Shown: piece by piece, positions 8,612 through 17,299 of the stretch | Layout: every line of letters starts with the position of its first letter | Position numbering within the stretch: the first letter of the stretch is position 1 | Source: Pseudoalteromonas luteoviolacea DSM 6061 | GTDB taxonomy: Bacteria; Pseudomonadota; Gammaproteobacteria; Enterobacterales; Alteromonadaceae | NCBI RefSeq assembly: GCF_001625655.1 | Contig: NZ_AUYB01000095.1 | Span: 1-64,000, forward strand | Length of the DNA stretch: 64,000 nt | Direction of reading: 5' to 3' | The notes under the pieces: model-generated | The model's database searches: none | What the model was told of the DNA's origin: nothing | Seen by the model: the letters and a program-made list of their open reading frames with translations, nothing else | Made by a program: the position numbers and the translations under genes

Positions 8612-10198
8612 ATGGATATACATCGTCCTATTCGTCGCGCACTTTTAAGCGTGTCAGATAAAACCGGTATCGTTGAGTTTGCCCGCGCTCTTGCAGAGTC
8701 TGGCGTTGAACTACTTTCTACAGGCGGTACTTGCAAGCTCCTAGCCGATAATGGCATTCAGGTAACGGAAGTATCTGACTACACAGGCCACCCAGAGATC
8801 ATGGATGGTCGCGTGAAAACCCTCCACCCAAAAGTACACGGTGGTATCTTGGGGCGTCGTGGCCAAGATGAAGATGTCATGGCAGACAATAACATCTCTG
8901 CTATTGATATGGTTGTAGTTAACTTATACCCCTTTGCACAAACTGTTGCAAAAGCTGACTGCAGCCTTGAAGATGCTATCGAGAATATCGACATCGGTGG
9001 CCCAACAATGGTTCGTGCTGCGGCAAAAAACCACAAAGATGTAACGATTGTCGTGAATGCGAGTGATTATGATCGCGTCCTTGCTGAAATTAAAGACAAT
9101 CAGGGTTCAACAACATACAAAACTCGTTTTGATTTAGCTATTGCAGCATACGAGCATACTGCACAATATGACGGCATGATCGCAAATTACTTTGGTAAAC
9201 TAGTCGCTGACTACACTGAAGAAGCAGCTGAAGAAACGAAGTTCCCACGCACTATCAACATGCAGTTCACTAAAAAGCAAGATATGCGTTATGGTGAAAA
9301 CTCACACCAAGACGCTGCATTTTATGTTGAAAATGATATTGAAGAAGCTTCAGTTGCAACTGCAAAGCAACTTCAAGGTAAAGCATTGTCATTTAATAAT
9401 ATCGCTGATACTGACGCTGCATTAGAGTGTGTTAAAAGTTTCACAGCTCCTGCTTGTGTTATCGTTAAGCATGCAAATCCATGTGGTGTTGCAGAAGACA
9501 AAGATATCTTAAGTGCTTATGACAGAGCTTTCAAAACAGACCCTACATCAGCCTTTGGCGGTATCATCGCATTCAACCGCGAACTAGATGCAGCAACAGC
9601 AAAAGCAATAGTAGAGCGCCAGTTTGTTGAGGTTATCATCGCTCCAAGTATTTCAGCAGAAGCTGCAGAGATCGTTTCTGAAAAGAAAAATGTGCGTCTG
9701 CTTGAGTGTGGCCAGTGGGATGTAAAATCTACGGGTGTAGACATCAAACGTGTTAATGGTGGCGTGCTAATTCAAGACCGCGATCAGGGCATGGTTACTC
9801 TCGATGATTTAACGGTTGTATCTAAGCGCCAGCCAACTGAGCAAGAACTTAAAGATCTATTGTTCTGCTGGAAAGTAGCTAAGTTTGTAAAATCAAACGC
9901 AATCGTTTACGCACGCGATGGAATGACGATCGGTGTAGGTGCAGGCCAAATGAGCCGTGTTTACTCTGCCAAAATTGCAGGTATTAAAGCCGCTGATGAA
10001 AACCTTGAAGTTAAAGGTTCAGTAATGGCATCTGATGCATTCTTCCCATTCCGTGACGGTATAGATGCAGCAGCAGAGGCCGGGATCACAGCTGTGATCC
10101 AGCCTGGCGGCTCAATGCGTGACGAAGAAGTCATTGCAGCCGCAGACGAAGCGGGTATGGCAATGGTATTCACAGGAATGCGCCATTTCCGCCATTAA
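8612..10198 (+). CDS. purH: Bifunctional AICAR formyltransferase / IMP cyclohydrolase
   Basis: A 528-residue enzyme (E. coli 529) catalysing the last two steps of IMP synthesis: formylation of AICAR, then ring closure. The N-terminal MGS-like cyclohydrolase domain (about 1-200) shows [17 protein letters not shown] and [20 protein letters not shown]; the C-terminal formyltransferase domain shows MRYGENSHQ (about residue 225) and the catalytic KHANPCG (about 286-292). GAGGAA lies about 15 bases before the ATG, slightly far. It is followed by a terminator and then by an unrelated lipoprotein gene before purD, instead of the direct purH-purD junction of E. coli. Confidence 0.97.
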   Translation: MDIHRPIRRALLSVSDKTGIVEFARALAESGVELLSTGGTCKLLADNGIQVTEVSDYTGHPEIMDGRVKTLHPKVHGGILGRRGQDEDVMADNNISAIDMVVVNLYPFAQTVAKADCSLEDAIENIDIGGPTMVRAAAKNHKDVTIVVNASDYDRVLAEIKDNQGSTTYKTRFDLAIAAYEHTAQYDGMIANYFGKLVADYTEEAAEETKFPRTINMQFTKKQDMRYGENSHQDAAFYVENDIEEASVATAKQLQGKALSFNNIADTDAALECVKSFTAPACVIVKHANPCGVAEDKDILSAYDRAFKTDPTSAFGGIIAFNRELDAATAKAIVERQFVEVIIAPSISAEAAEIVSEKKNVRLLECGQWDVKSTGVDIKRVNGGVLIQDRDQGMVTLDDLTVVSKRQPTEQELKDLLFCWKVAKFVKSNAIVYARDGMTIGVGAGQMSRVYSAKIAGIKAADENLEVKGSVMASDAFFPFRDGIDAAAEAGITAVIQPGGSMRDEEVIAAADEAGMAMVFTGMRHFRH

Positions 10199-10201
10199 TC
10201 G

Positions 10202-10235
10202 AAAAGCGCGAGATGTTTACCGTTTCGCGCTTTTT
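10202..10235 (+). terminator. purH terminator
   Basis: AAAAGCGCGA (10202-10211) and TCGCGCTTTT (10225-10234) form a 10-bp stem with a 13-base loop and a T run, directly after the purH stop. It implies that the downstream methyltransferase gene and purD depend on read-through or another promoter. Confidence 0.85.
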
Positions 10236-10298
10236 GTTTGCACCAAATTCAAGTATTCTGGCCAAAAGACAATCACAATAACTTGAAGGAACTGAATA

Positions 10299-11129
10299 AT
10301 GAAATTAGGTATTAAAGCTTTAATTGCCGCGGGCATCGTTACTGCATTAGCAGGTTGTAGTAGTACAACGGGTTCTGATAGTTCAACTGCCAGCATTGCC
10401 AAAGCAGCGCAAAGCAGTGAACGTGCAGAAAACAACCGTGCGCGTGATAAATACCGTAATCCAGTCCAAACATTGGAGTTTTTTGGTCTAAAGCCGAACA
10501 TGACGGTAGTAGAAATTTCTCCTGGCGGCGGTTGGTATACTGAAATACTTGCACCCACTATCAAGGGGCAAGGCACGCTATATGCGGCGCACTTCCCTGC
10601 AAGTTCTGAGCGCGAGTACTTCAAAAACTCACTTGCAGCCTTCAAAAAGAAAGTAGCTACTGACTCAAGATTTAGTGAGGTTCAAGTCACTGAGTTTTCA
10701 GCAGCCTCTCACCACGACGTTGCACCAGCAGGATCTGCGGATATGGTTCTTACCTTCCGTAATGTTCACAACTGGTACATGCGTCCAGGTGACGAAGGAG
10801 TGCTAAAGTCTTTTCAGGCTTTTCATAAAGCTTTGAAGCCAGGCGGCATTTTAGGTGTTGTAGAACACCGTTTACCAGAGCACCGTGATACTGAAGATCA
10901 GAAACGTTCAGGTTATATGAAGCAAAGCTACGTCATTGAGATGGCAAAAAAAGCAGGCTTTGAATTGGTAGCAAGCAGCGAAATCAATGCTAACCCACTG
11001 GATAGTGCTAACCACCCGCGCGGTGTTTGGACACTGCCACCTAGACTTGCACTGGGAGACGAGAAGTCTGCACAGTACAAAGCGATTGGGGAAAGCGACC
11101 GTATGACTTTAAAGTTTAAAAAGATTTAA
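10299..11129 (+). CDS. Methyltransferase-like lipoprotein between purH and purD
   Basis: A 276-residue predicted lipoprotein: MKLGIKALIAAGIVTALAGC is a short signal peptide with lipobox LAGC (Cys at residue 20). The rest resembles the family of predicted class I methyltransferases, with a motif-I-like VVEISPGGGWYTEILAP (about 71-87) and a region near VLTFRNVHNWYMRPG. It is unusual for a SAM-dependent fold to be exported, since SAM is cytoplasmic; the E-x-S-P-G-G-G-W variant of the glycine motif is typical of this family. A good AAGGA ribosome site precedes it, and purD starts 14 bp after the stop, so the two are probably co-transcribed. Function is unknown. Confidence 0.75.
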   Translation: MKLGIKALIAAGIVTALAGCSSTTGSDSSTASIAKAAQSSERAENNRARDKYRNPVQTLEFFGLKPNMTVVEISPGGGWYTEILAPTIKGQGTLYAAHFPASSEREYFKNSLAAFKKKVATDSRFSEVQVTEFSAASHHDVAPAGSADMVLTFRNVHNWYMRPGDEGVLKSFQAFHKALKPGGILGVVEHRLPEHRDTEDQKRSGYMKQSYVIEMAKKAGFELVASSEINANPLDSANHPRGVWTLPPRLALGDEKSAQYKAIGESDRMTLKFKKI

Positions 11130-11143
11130 TAGGAAACTTTGCC

Positions 11144-12427
11144 ATGAATGTACTTGTCATTGGCAGCGGTGGCCGTGAACACGCACTTGCGTTCAAAGCC
11201 GCTCAAAACCCATCTGTAAAAACTGTATTCGTTGCACCTGGTAACGCAGGTACTGCACTAGAGCCAAAGTTAGAAAACGTAGCTATTGGTGTAGAAGACC
11301 TAGACGCATTAGTCGCGTTTGCTAAAGAGCAAAAAGTTGAACTGACGATTGTTGGCCCTGAAGCGCCACTTGTAATTGGCGTTGTAGATCGCTTCCGTTC
11401 GGAAGGGCTTGCGATATTTGGCCCAACACAAGCCGCTGCGCAGCTCGAAGGCTCGAAATCTTTCACAAAAGATTTTTTAGCGAGACATAAAATCCCAACG
11501 GCAAGCTATCAAACGTTTACCGAGATAGACCCTGCTATTGCTTATGTCAAAGAGCAAGGTGCACCGATTGTTGTTAAGGCAGACGGTTTAGCAGCAGGCA
11601 AAGGCGTAATCGTTGCGATGACAGAGTCTGAGGCTGAAGAAGCAATTCGCGATATGCTAGCTGGCAATGCATTTGGAGATGCTGGTAGCCGTGTAGTAAT
11701 CGAAGAGTTTCTTGAAGGTGAAGAAGCGTCTTTCATCGTTATGGTAGATGGTAAAAATGTTTTACCTTTCGCCACCAGCCAAGACCACAAGCGTGCATAC
11801 AATGGCGACGAAGGTCCAAATACAGGTGGTATGGGTGCGTATTCACCAGCACCAGTTGTTACACAAGAAATCCATAATCGCATTATGGACGAAGTGATAC
11901 ACCCGACTGTTGAGGGTATGGCCGCAGAGGGACACCCATATACTGGCTTCTTATACGCTGGACTTATGATCACTGCTGATGGGACACCAAAGGTAATTGA
12001 GTACAACTGTCGCTTCGGTGACCCTGAAACGCAACCCATCATGTTGCGTTTACAGTCTGATTTGGTATCGCTTATCGAAGCCGCAAACAGACAAGAACTT
12101 GATCAAACTGATATTCAATTTGATCCAAGAGCTGCTGTAGGTGTTGTACTGGCTGCAAAAGGTTACCCTGCAAGCTACCCGAAAGGTGATGTTATTTCTG
12201 GCCTTCAAGTTGAGTATTCTGAAGGTGAGAAGGTTTTTCATGCGGGCACTAAGCAACAAGGTGATGATGTCGTCACTGCTGGAGGCCGCGTGTTATGTGC
12301 AACAGCACTAGGGCACTCAGTAACTGAAGCGCAAAAACGCGCTTATGCACTAGTAAAAGACATCAATTGGGATGGCGTTGAATACCGTACAGATATTGCT
12401 TATCGCGCAATAGCAAGAGAGCAATAA
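11144..12427 (+). CDS. purD: Phosphoribosylamine-glycine ligase (GAR synthetase)
   Basis: A 427-residue ATP-grasp enzyme joining phosphoribosylamine and glycine, the second step of purine synthesis. N-terminal domain MNVLVIGSGGREHALAFKAA; ATP-grasp core with IVVKADGLAAGKGVIVAMT (about 144-162), the substrate loop DHKRAYNGDEGPNTGGMGAY (about 213-232) and metal-binding EYNCRFGDPETQP (about 286-298). Length equals the family norm. AGGA ten bases before the ATG. It follows the lipoprotein gene by 14 bp and ends at a strong terminator (12443-12474). Confidence 0.97.
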   Translation: MNVLVIGSGGREHALAFKAAQNPSVKTVFVAPGNAGTALEPKLENVAIGVEDLDALVAFAKEQKVELTIVGPEAPLVIGVVDRFRSEGLAIFGPTQAAAQLEGSKSFTKDFLARHKIPTASYQTFTEIDPAIAYVKEQGAPIVVKADGLAAGKGVIVAMTESEAEEAIRDMLAGNAFGDAGSRVVIEEFLEGEEASFIVMVDGKNVLPFATSQDHKRAYNGDEGPNTGGMGAYSPAPVVTQEIHNRIMDEVIHPTVEGMAAEGHPYTGFLYAGLMITADGTPKVIEYNCRFGDPETQPIMLRLQSDLVSLIEAANRQELDQTDIQFDPRAAVGVVLAAKGYPASYPKGDVISGLQVEYSEGEKVFHAGTKQQGDDVVTAGGRVLCATALGHSVTEAQKRAYALVKDINWDGVEYRTDIAYRAIAREQ

Positions 12428-12442
12428 AGACCTTACGTCTTT

Positions 12443-12474
12443 AAAAGGCAGCTGAATAAACAGCTGCCTTTTTT
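12443..12474 (+). terminator. purD terminator
   Basis: AAAAGGCAGCTG (12443-12454), six-base loop, CAGCTGCCTTTT (12461-12472) and further T residues. A perfect 12-bp stem. Confidence 0.93.
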
Positions 12475-12618
12475 ATATCCCTTGATAAATCTTGAATAAG
12501 AATAAAAACCAGTATCAATTTCAAACAATTGAAATATATCAGTTTTTTATTTTAACCATTGGTATTTTGTTGCTGACTTGCTAGGATCTCCTTTTGACTC
12601 ATCTTTAGGGGCGTAAAG

Positions 12619-13431
12619 ATGCAAGGTACTTTGAAAAAGCTCAAAGCCACACTCACAAACCCAATTCAATACCAGCTACCAATTGGTGATGAACTTATCA
12701 ACCTTAATGAGTATTTCGGGCGCGAAGTCACCCTCACTTTCAGTGGTAACATTTACTGTTGTAGTTGCGGTAAAAAAACCAAAAAAAGCTACTCTCAGGG
12801 ACACTGCTTTGTTTGTATGAAAAAGTTGGCTAGTTGCGATATGTGCATTATGAAGCCAGAAACCTGCCATTTCGACCAAGGCACCTGTAGAGAACCAGAG
12901 TGGGGAGAAGCAAATTGTATGATCCCTCACTATGTCTATTTAGCCAATACTTCTGGCCTAAAGGTAGGGATAACCAGACATACTCAAATCCCCACGCGCT
13001 GGATAGATCAGGGGGCTACTCAAGCATTACCAATTTTTAAGGTGCAAACGCGTTTGCAGTCCGGTCTAGTAGAAGTCGCACTAGCAGAATATATTGCTGA
13101 TAAAACGAATTGGCGCAATATGCTAAAAGGCATCAACCCTGAACTAGACCTCAAAGAAAGCGCGAAAATCTTAATTCCTAAGATTGAAGAAAAGCTAGAT
13201 GAACTCGCACAGCTATTTGGGGCAACAGCCATAGAAAGACTCGATGAAGAAGTTGTTGATCTCTCTTTTCCTGTGGGTGAATATCCGACTAAAATCAGCT
13301 CTTTCAATTTCGACAAAGAACCAACAGTCACAGGCGTACTGAAAGGCATCAAGGGTCAATACCTTATCTTTGATAAAGGCGTCATCAACATTCGTAAATT
13401 TACTTCTTACGAAGTCAGTTTTTCTGCCTGA
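12619..13431 (+). CDS. DUF2797 family cysteine-rich protein
   Basis: A 270-residue protein that I recognise as a DUF2797 member. The N-terminal half has many Cys residues in pairs (CCSCGKK, CFVC, CDMC, then single C residues, about residues 48-110), suggesting zinc or Fe-S binding. A following stretch HYVYLANTSGLKVGITR (about 107-124) resembles the start of a GIY-YIG-type nuclease fold, with an Arg in place. The last 60 residues contain a small beta-rich domain. No biochemical role is established that I know of. GGGG precedes the ATG. Its 3' end overlaps the convergent c-di-GMP gene by 25 bp, so the two mRNAs would be complementary there. Confidence 0.75.
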   Translation: MQGTLKKLKATLTNPIQYQLPIGDELINLNEYFGREVTLTFSGNIYCCSCGKKTKKSYSQGHCFVCMKKLASCDMCIMKPETCHFDQGTCREPEWGEANCMIPHYVYLANTSGLKVGITRHTQIPTRWIDQGATQALPIFKVQTRLQSGLVEVALAEYIADKTNWRNMLKGINPELDLKESAKILIPKIEEKLDELAQLFGATAIERLDEEVVDLSFPVGEYPTKISSFNFDKEPTVTGVLKGIKGQYLIFDKGVINIRKFTSYEVSFSA

Positions 13432-15923
13432 TAGAATCTAGCCCAAGCCGCTTGAGAGAGCGGCTTACAATATAAATACCCCTGCATAGCATGACACCCC
13501 AGTTTCTGCAAAAACTGCATTTGCTCTGGTTTCTCAACCCCCTCAGCAACAACATACAATTTTAATGCTTTTGCCATCGCAATAATTGCACTTACGACTT
13601 CACTATTGCCATACTCATCAGGGATTTTGGCGATAAAGCTCGGATCGATCTTGAGAATATCAATGGGTAGCTTAGTCAAATAACTCAGCGCAGAATATCC
13701 AGTACCAAAATCATCAAGCGCAATGCTAATACCTAGATCTTTTAATTCTCCCAGCACTTTTTTAGCTTTTTGAAAGTTACCCACAAAGCAACTTTCAGTA
13801 AGCTCTAGCTCTATTTGACGCCCCATTACATCATACTTTTCGAGTGCAGATTTTAGCGTATTGACTAAATCACCTTGGGTGAGGTGTTGCGCCGAAACAT
13901 TAATGGCTAATCGACGGACCTCACACCCTTGCTGATACCACGTCGCCAATTGCGCGCATGCCCTATCAATCACCCACTCGTCCAGTTTAACAATGAGCCC
14001 CAGCTCTTCTGCTAAGGGGATAAATTGCCCAGGAGAGATCATCCCTAAGTTTGGATCTTGCCATCGCAATAAACATTCCAAGCTCATTACACGTCCACTC
14101 GCTAGACATTTTAATGGCTGAAAGTACAACTCGAACTCTCCATTTTCAAGCGCACTTTGAAAACGACTCTGCATTGATAAACGCTCTAAAGAGCGTGCAT
14201 TCATGGAAGCTTTATACATTTGAAATGAGTTTCGCCCCAATTCTTTAGAACGGTACATAGCAACGTCCGCATGCTTGAGTAGGCTTTCACTGTCCAAACC
14301 ATCCTCAGGGTACATTGAAGCGCCTAATGAAGCCGTGGCAGCAACGGATATCTCACCTAAGTCAAAGGACTTGTTAAACTGTCGCAATAGCTTGTCTGCA
14401 AATGTCACAACGCTGTCCATATCATGTACTTCGGTAAGTAATACGACAAACTCATCTCCTCCCAATCTTGCCAATGTATCACCCTCATGCAAGATTGACT
14501 TGATCCGCTCACTCACTTGGATCAACAATTTGTCTCCAGCGCTATGACCTAATGTATCATTCACCTCTTTAAAGCGATCCAAGTCGATAAACATGATACT
14601 AATCTTATGCCGATCACGGTGGGCTGCTGCGAGGGCCATTGCAAGTCGATCATAAAATAGCCTGCGATTTGGCAAACCAGTCAACTCATCAAAATATGCA
14701 AGGCGAGCTATTTTTTCTTCTGCGTTTTTACGCTCGGTAATATCACTAAATATGGCAGCATAGAGTACTTCATCACTATAGGGCTCATTGATCTCAATAA
14801 TTGTTAGCCATTCTACGTAAATTTCGCCACTTTTCTTTTTATTACAGATCTCCCCTTGCCAGACACCCTTGGTTTTTAGCTCTTCCCACATGGTGTCATA
14901 ATAGGGCTTTTCATGTATACCTGAACTCAAAATACTGGGAGTTTTCCCAATTACTTCATAATCTTGATAGCCTGTTAATGCGCTAAATGCAGGGTTAATT
15001 TGAATGATTTCACCGCTACTACGCGTGATCATAATGCCGTCTAATGATGCATCAATAATACGATTGGCAAGATATAAATTCTTCTCGGATTTCCTCAGTG
15101 CAATATCTCTTTGCGCAAGTACATTTTCTAATTCACTGCAATACGCAGTTTCAATCTCTGTAAGTACATTTTTTAATGCCAACAGACCAATAACTTGATT
15201 GGATTCATGGGATCTCACAACTAAGTGTCTAATCGACTTTACCGTCATCTTACGGTAGGCATCAAATAAACTTTCTTGAGGAGTCATTGATAGCATAGGG
15301 TAACTAGCCAACTGCCAGCATGGCATCTGCCATTGTGGCTCTAGGATTGCGTAGGCGACATCTCGCTGAGTTATGATGCCATATTCCTCAAGCTGTCGAT
15401 TATAAACTAATACAGCCGTAGCTCTTTCAGCTCGCATAACTTCAATGGCATCGCTAACGCACTGATCACTGTCTAGCACTTTTACACTTTTGTCGTAGTG
15501 ATCTTCAATTGGGCGAAAGTGTAAGTAGTGATCAAGACCTTGGTTACGCACGATATCAGACAGTGATACTACGCCAATAGGAACAAAATTTTGATCTTTC
15601 ACCAATAGGTGTCTTATCCCTAATTGGTGGAGTTTCACGGTCGCTTCACTCAAAGTCTTATCAATGAGAATATCGTGTACAGGCGTTGTCATGACCTGCC
15701 CTATCGGCAAATCCACAATATGAATATTCTTGACATCAAGTTTGACACAATCAGACTCAGTCCAAATCCCAACAATTTCATTGTTGTTTTTGACAAAAAT
15801 AGAACTAATACTATGTTTTCGCATAATGCAGAGCGCATCATACAGACTGGTCGAATAGTCACATGACAGCAAGTTAGTCGAAAACACGTCTTTAATTTTC
15901 AGCTGACGTGAATCATCCATCAT
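13407..15923 (-). CDS. CBS-PAS-GGDEF-EAL cyclic-di-GMP signalling protein
   Basis: A soluble protein of 838 residues with no membrane segments. Four CBS motifs form two Bateman modules (about 1-260), followed by a PAS domain (about 285-400), a GGDEF domain with intact LARLGGDEFVVLL and no RxxD inhibitory site at the usual position, and an EAL domain with ECLLRW in place of EAL but with NVSAQ, ELTES, DDFGTGYS and AEGVE conserved. It therefore probably retains both cyclase and phosphodiesterase chemistry, controlled by a nucleotide-type ligand at CBS and a signal at PAS. The start at 15923 is preferred over GTG 15929 because AGGA then lies eight bases upstream. It converges on the DUF2797 gene. 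Confidence 0.88.
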   Translation of the reverse strand: MMDDSRQLKIKDVFSTNLLSCDYSTSLYDALCIMRKHSISSIFVKNNNEIVGIWTESDCVKLDVKNIHIVDLPIGQVMTTPVHDILIDKTLSEATVKLHQLGIRHLLVKDQNFVPIGVVSLSDIVRNQGLDHYLHFRPIEDHYDKSVKVLDSDQCVSDAIEVMRAERATAVLVYNRQLEEYGIITQRDVAYAILEPQWQMPCWQLASYPMLSMTPQESLFDAYRKMTVKSIRHLVVRSHESNQVIGLLALKNVLTEIETAYCSELENVLAQRDIALRKSEKNLYLANRIIDASLDGIMITRSSGEIIQINPAFSALTGYQDYEVIGKTPSILSSGIHEKPYYDTMWEELKTKGVWQGEICNKKKSGEIYVEWLTIIEINEPYSDEVLYAAIFSDITERKNAEEKIARLAYFDELTGLPNRRLFYDRLAMALAAAHRDRHKISIMFIDLDRFKEVNDTLGHSAGDKLLIQVSERIKSILHEGDTLARLGGDEFVVLLTEVHDMDSVVTFADKLLRQFNKSFDLGEISVAATASLGASMYPEDGLDSESLLKHADVAMYRSKELGRNSFQMYKASMNARSLERLSMQSRFQSALENGEFELYFQPLKCLASGRVMSLECLLRWQDPNLGMISPGQFIPLAEELGLIVKLDEWVIDRACAQLATWYQQGCEVRRLAINVSAQHLTQGDLVNTLKSALEKYDVMGRQIELELTESCFVGNFQKAKKVLGELKDLGISIALDDFGTGYSALSYLTKLPIDILKIDPSFIAKIPDEYGNSEVVSAIIAMAKALKLYVVAEGVEKPEQMQFLQKLGCHAMQGYLYCKPLSQAAWARFYQAEKLTS

Positions 15924-16003
15924 AAGCACTTTCCTCGCAATAACCCCTTCAACTTGAGTATACTTGGCGACTTAATGACGACTTTGACTGAGAACAAATT
16001 ATT

Positions 16004-16303
16004 ATGATTAATTCGTACCCATTAGTGCTTATATTCGACCAAAGTATAGAGTATGTGGACAGCGCAAAAAGTCTTGAAGAGTGCTTGTTTTACCTAACAG
16101 AAAAACAATTAAAAACAGCAGTCTATATTAATGAGTCTGGAGATGTTTACGACCAAGATGGCACCCCTAAAAGTTTGCCAAGCTATATAAATTTAACAAC
16201 ATTAGTGCAACAAAAATTGGTCTCAGAAGGACACTGTTGTACTGCAAAAATACAAATAAATCGGCTAGACCAATTATTTAGCTTATTAAAAGAGACCAAT
16301 TAG
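16004..16303 (+). CDS. Small conserved hypothetical protein (possibly DUF4144)
   Basis: A 99-residue acidic protein, MINSYPLVLIFDQSIEYVDS onward, without signal peptide or membrane helix. The pattern of an N-terminal strand, a middle YINESGDVYDQDG segment and a final helix recalls the DUF4144 family of Vibrio and Shewanella, but I am not sure. It starts 80 bp from the divergent c-di-GMP gene and its stop overlaps the convergent deacetylase gene by 4 bp. No function can be proposed. Confidence 0.6.
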   Translation: MINSYPLVLIFDQSIEYVDSAKSLEECLFYLTEKQLKTAVYINESGDVYDQDGTPKSLPSYINLTTLVQQKLVSEGHCCTAKIQINRLDQLFSLLKETN

Positions 16304-17217
16304 AATTCAGCAAGCGTTCTCAAATGGGTTTCAACACTGCGACCTAGTGATGATAGGTCGTAACCGCCCTCCAAGTAAGAGATAATCCCTAAACAACTTA
16401 ACTCTTTGCTGAGCGTGGCAACTTCTTTGGTGAACCAAGCATAGTCGCTCTCAACAAACTTTAATCCGCCCATCTCGTCTTCTAAATGCGCATCAAATCC
16501 AGCACTAATGAAAATCAGCTCAGGTTTGAAAGCGCGGATTTTTGGCAGCCACTGTTGGCTATACAATGCTCGTAGGTCATTTCCATCGCTGGCGACCGGC
16601 AAGGGTGAATTAATAATAGTCTCGGTATTTTCAATTTCGCTATTCGGATAGAAGGGGTACTGAAATAAGGAGCAAAACAGTACATCGGGGCTATCTTTAA
16701 CAATGGCTTGTGTACCATCTCCATGGTGCACATCAATGTCCAGCACAGCAATTCGCTTCACACCCTGCTGTTTGGCATACGCCACTGCAATAGCCACGTT
16801 ATTAAAGACACAAAAGCCAGCAGATTGATTGCGGCTGGCGTGATGTCCAGGAGGTCGAACTGAACAAAATGCTGCGTCAAGGCGACCAGCTAAGACTTCG
16901 TCTACAGCCATTATGCCGGCGCCAACTGCTCGCTCAATCGCTTTCAATGAGTCGCGACACAGCGAAGTATCGCCATCCAATTCTGCCAGCCCCTGCGTAG
17001 GTATCGAATCAAAAACTTGATCAATATGTTCTCTGTCATGGGCCAGTGCTATATGAGCAACTTCAGCTTTGGGGGCGCTTAAATGCGTCAGAGCAATATC
17101 TAACCCTGACGCTAGAATACGATCAGAAATTGCATCCAGTCGTTTTGGGCACTCTGGGTGCTCGTCATGCATTTTGTGCTTGCGGCAAAAAGGGTGGCTA
17201 ATAATGGCTGTGCGCAT
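16300..17217 (-). CDS. Histone deacetylase family protein (acetyl-amide hydrolase)
   Basis: A 305-residue zinc-dependent deacetylase-fold enzyme. Visible family residues are HDEHPECPKRL (about 17-27), RPPGHHA (about 119-125, the catalytic His pair), DIDVHHGDGTQ (about 164-174, zinc ligands Asp and His) and ISAGFDAH (about 236-243, third zinc ligand Asp). Bacterial members act on acetylpolyamines, acetoin-related or protein substrates; the substrate here cannot be told. It is on the minus strand downstream of the serine hydrolase, separated by an inverted repeat at 17248-17279. Confidence 0.92.
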   Translation of the reverse strand: MRTAIISHPFCRKHKMHDEHPECPKRLDAISDRILASGLDIALTHLSAPKAEVAHIALAHDREHIDQVFDSIPTQGLAELDGDTSLCRDSLKAIERAVGAGIMAVDEVLAGRLDAAFCSVRPPGHHASRNQSAGFCVFNNVAIAVAYAKQQGVKRIAVLDIDVHHGDGTQAIVKDSPDVLFCSLFQYPFYPNSEIENTETIINSPLPVASDGNDLRALYSQQWLPKIRAFKPELIFISAGFDAHLEDEMGGLKFVESDYAWFTKEVATLSKELSCLGIISYLEGGYDLSSLGRSVETHLRTLAEF

Positions 17218-17247
17218 AACTATTCCTTGATAGAGTCTGATTCAAGT

Positions 17248-17279
17248 GTATCAAAGCTTACCTGCGTGAGCTTTGATAC
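17248..17279 (-). terminator. Perfect inverted repeat between the serine hydrolase and deacetylase genes
   Basis: GTATCAAAGCT (17248-17258) and AGCTTTGATAC (17269-17279) make an 11-bp stem. It is placed after the serine hydrolase stop on the minus strand, but no T tract follows. It may be a weak terminator or an operator for the deacetylase gene. Confidence 0.5.
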
Positions 17280-17299
17280 TTTGGTTTAAGACCCTGTAG

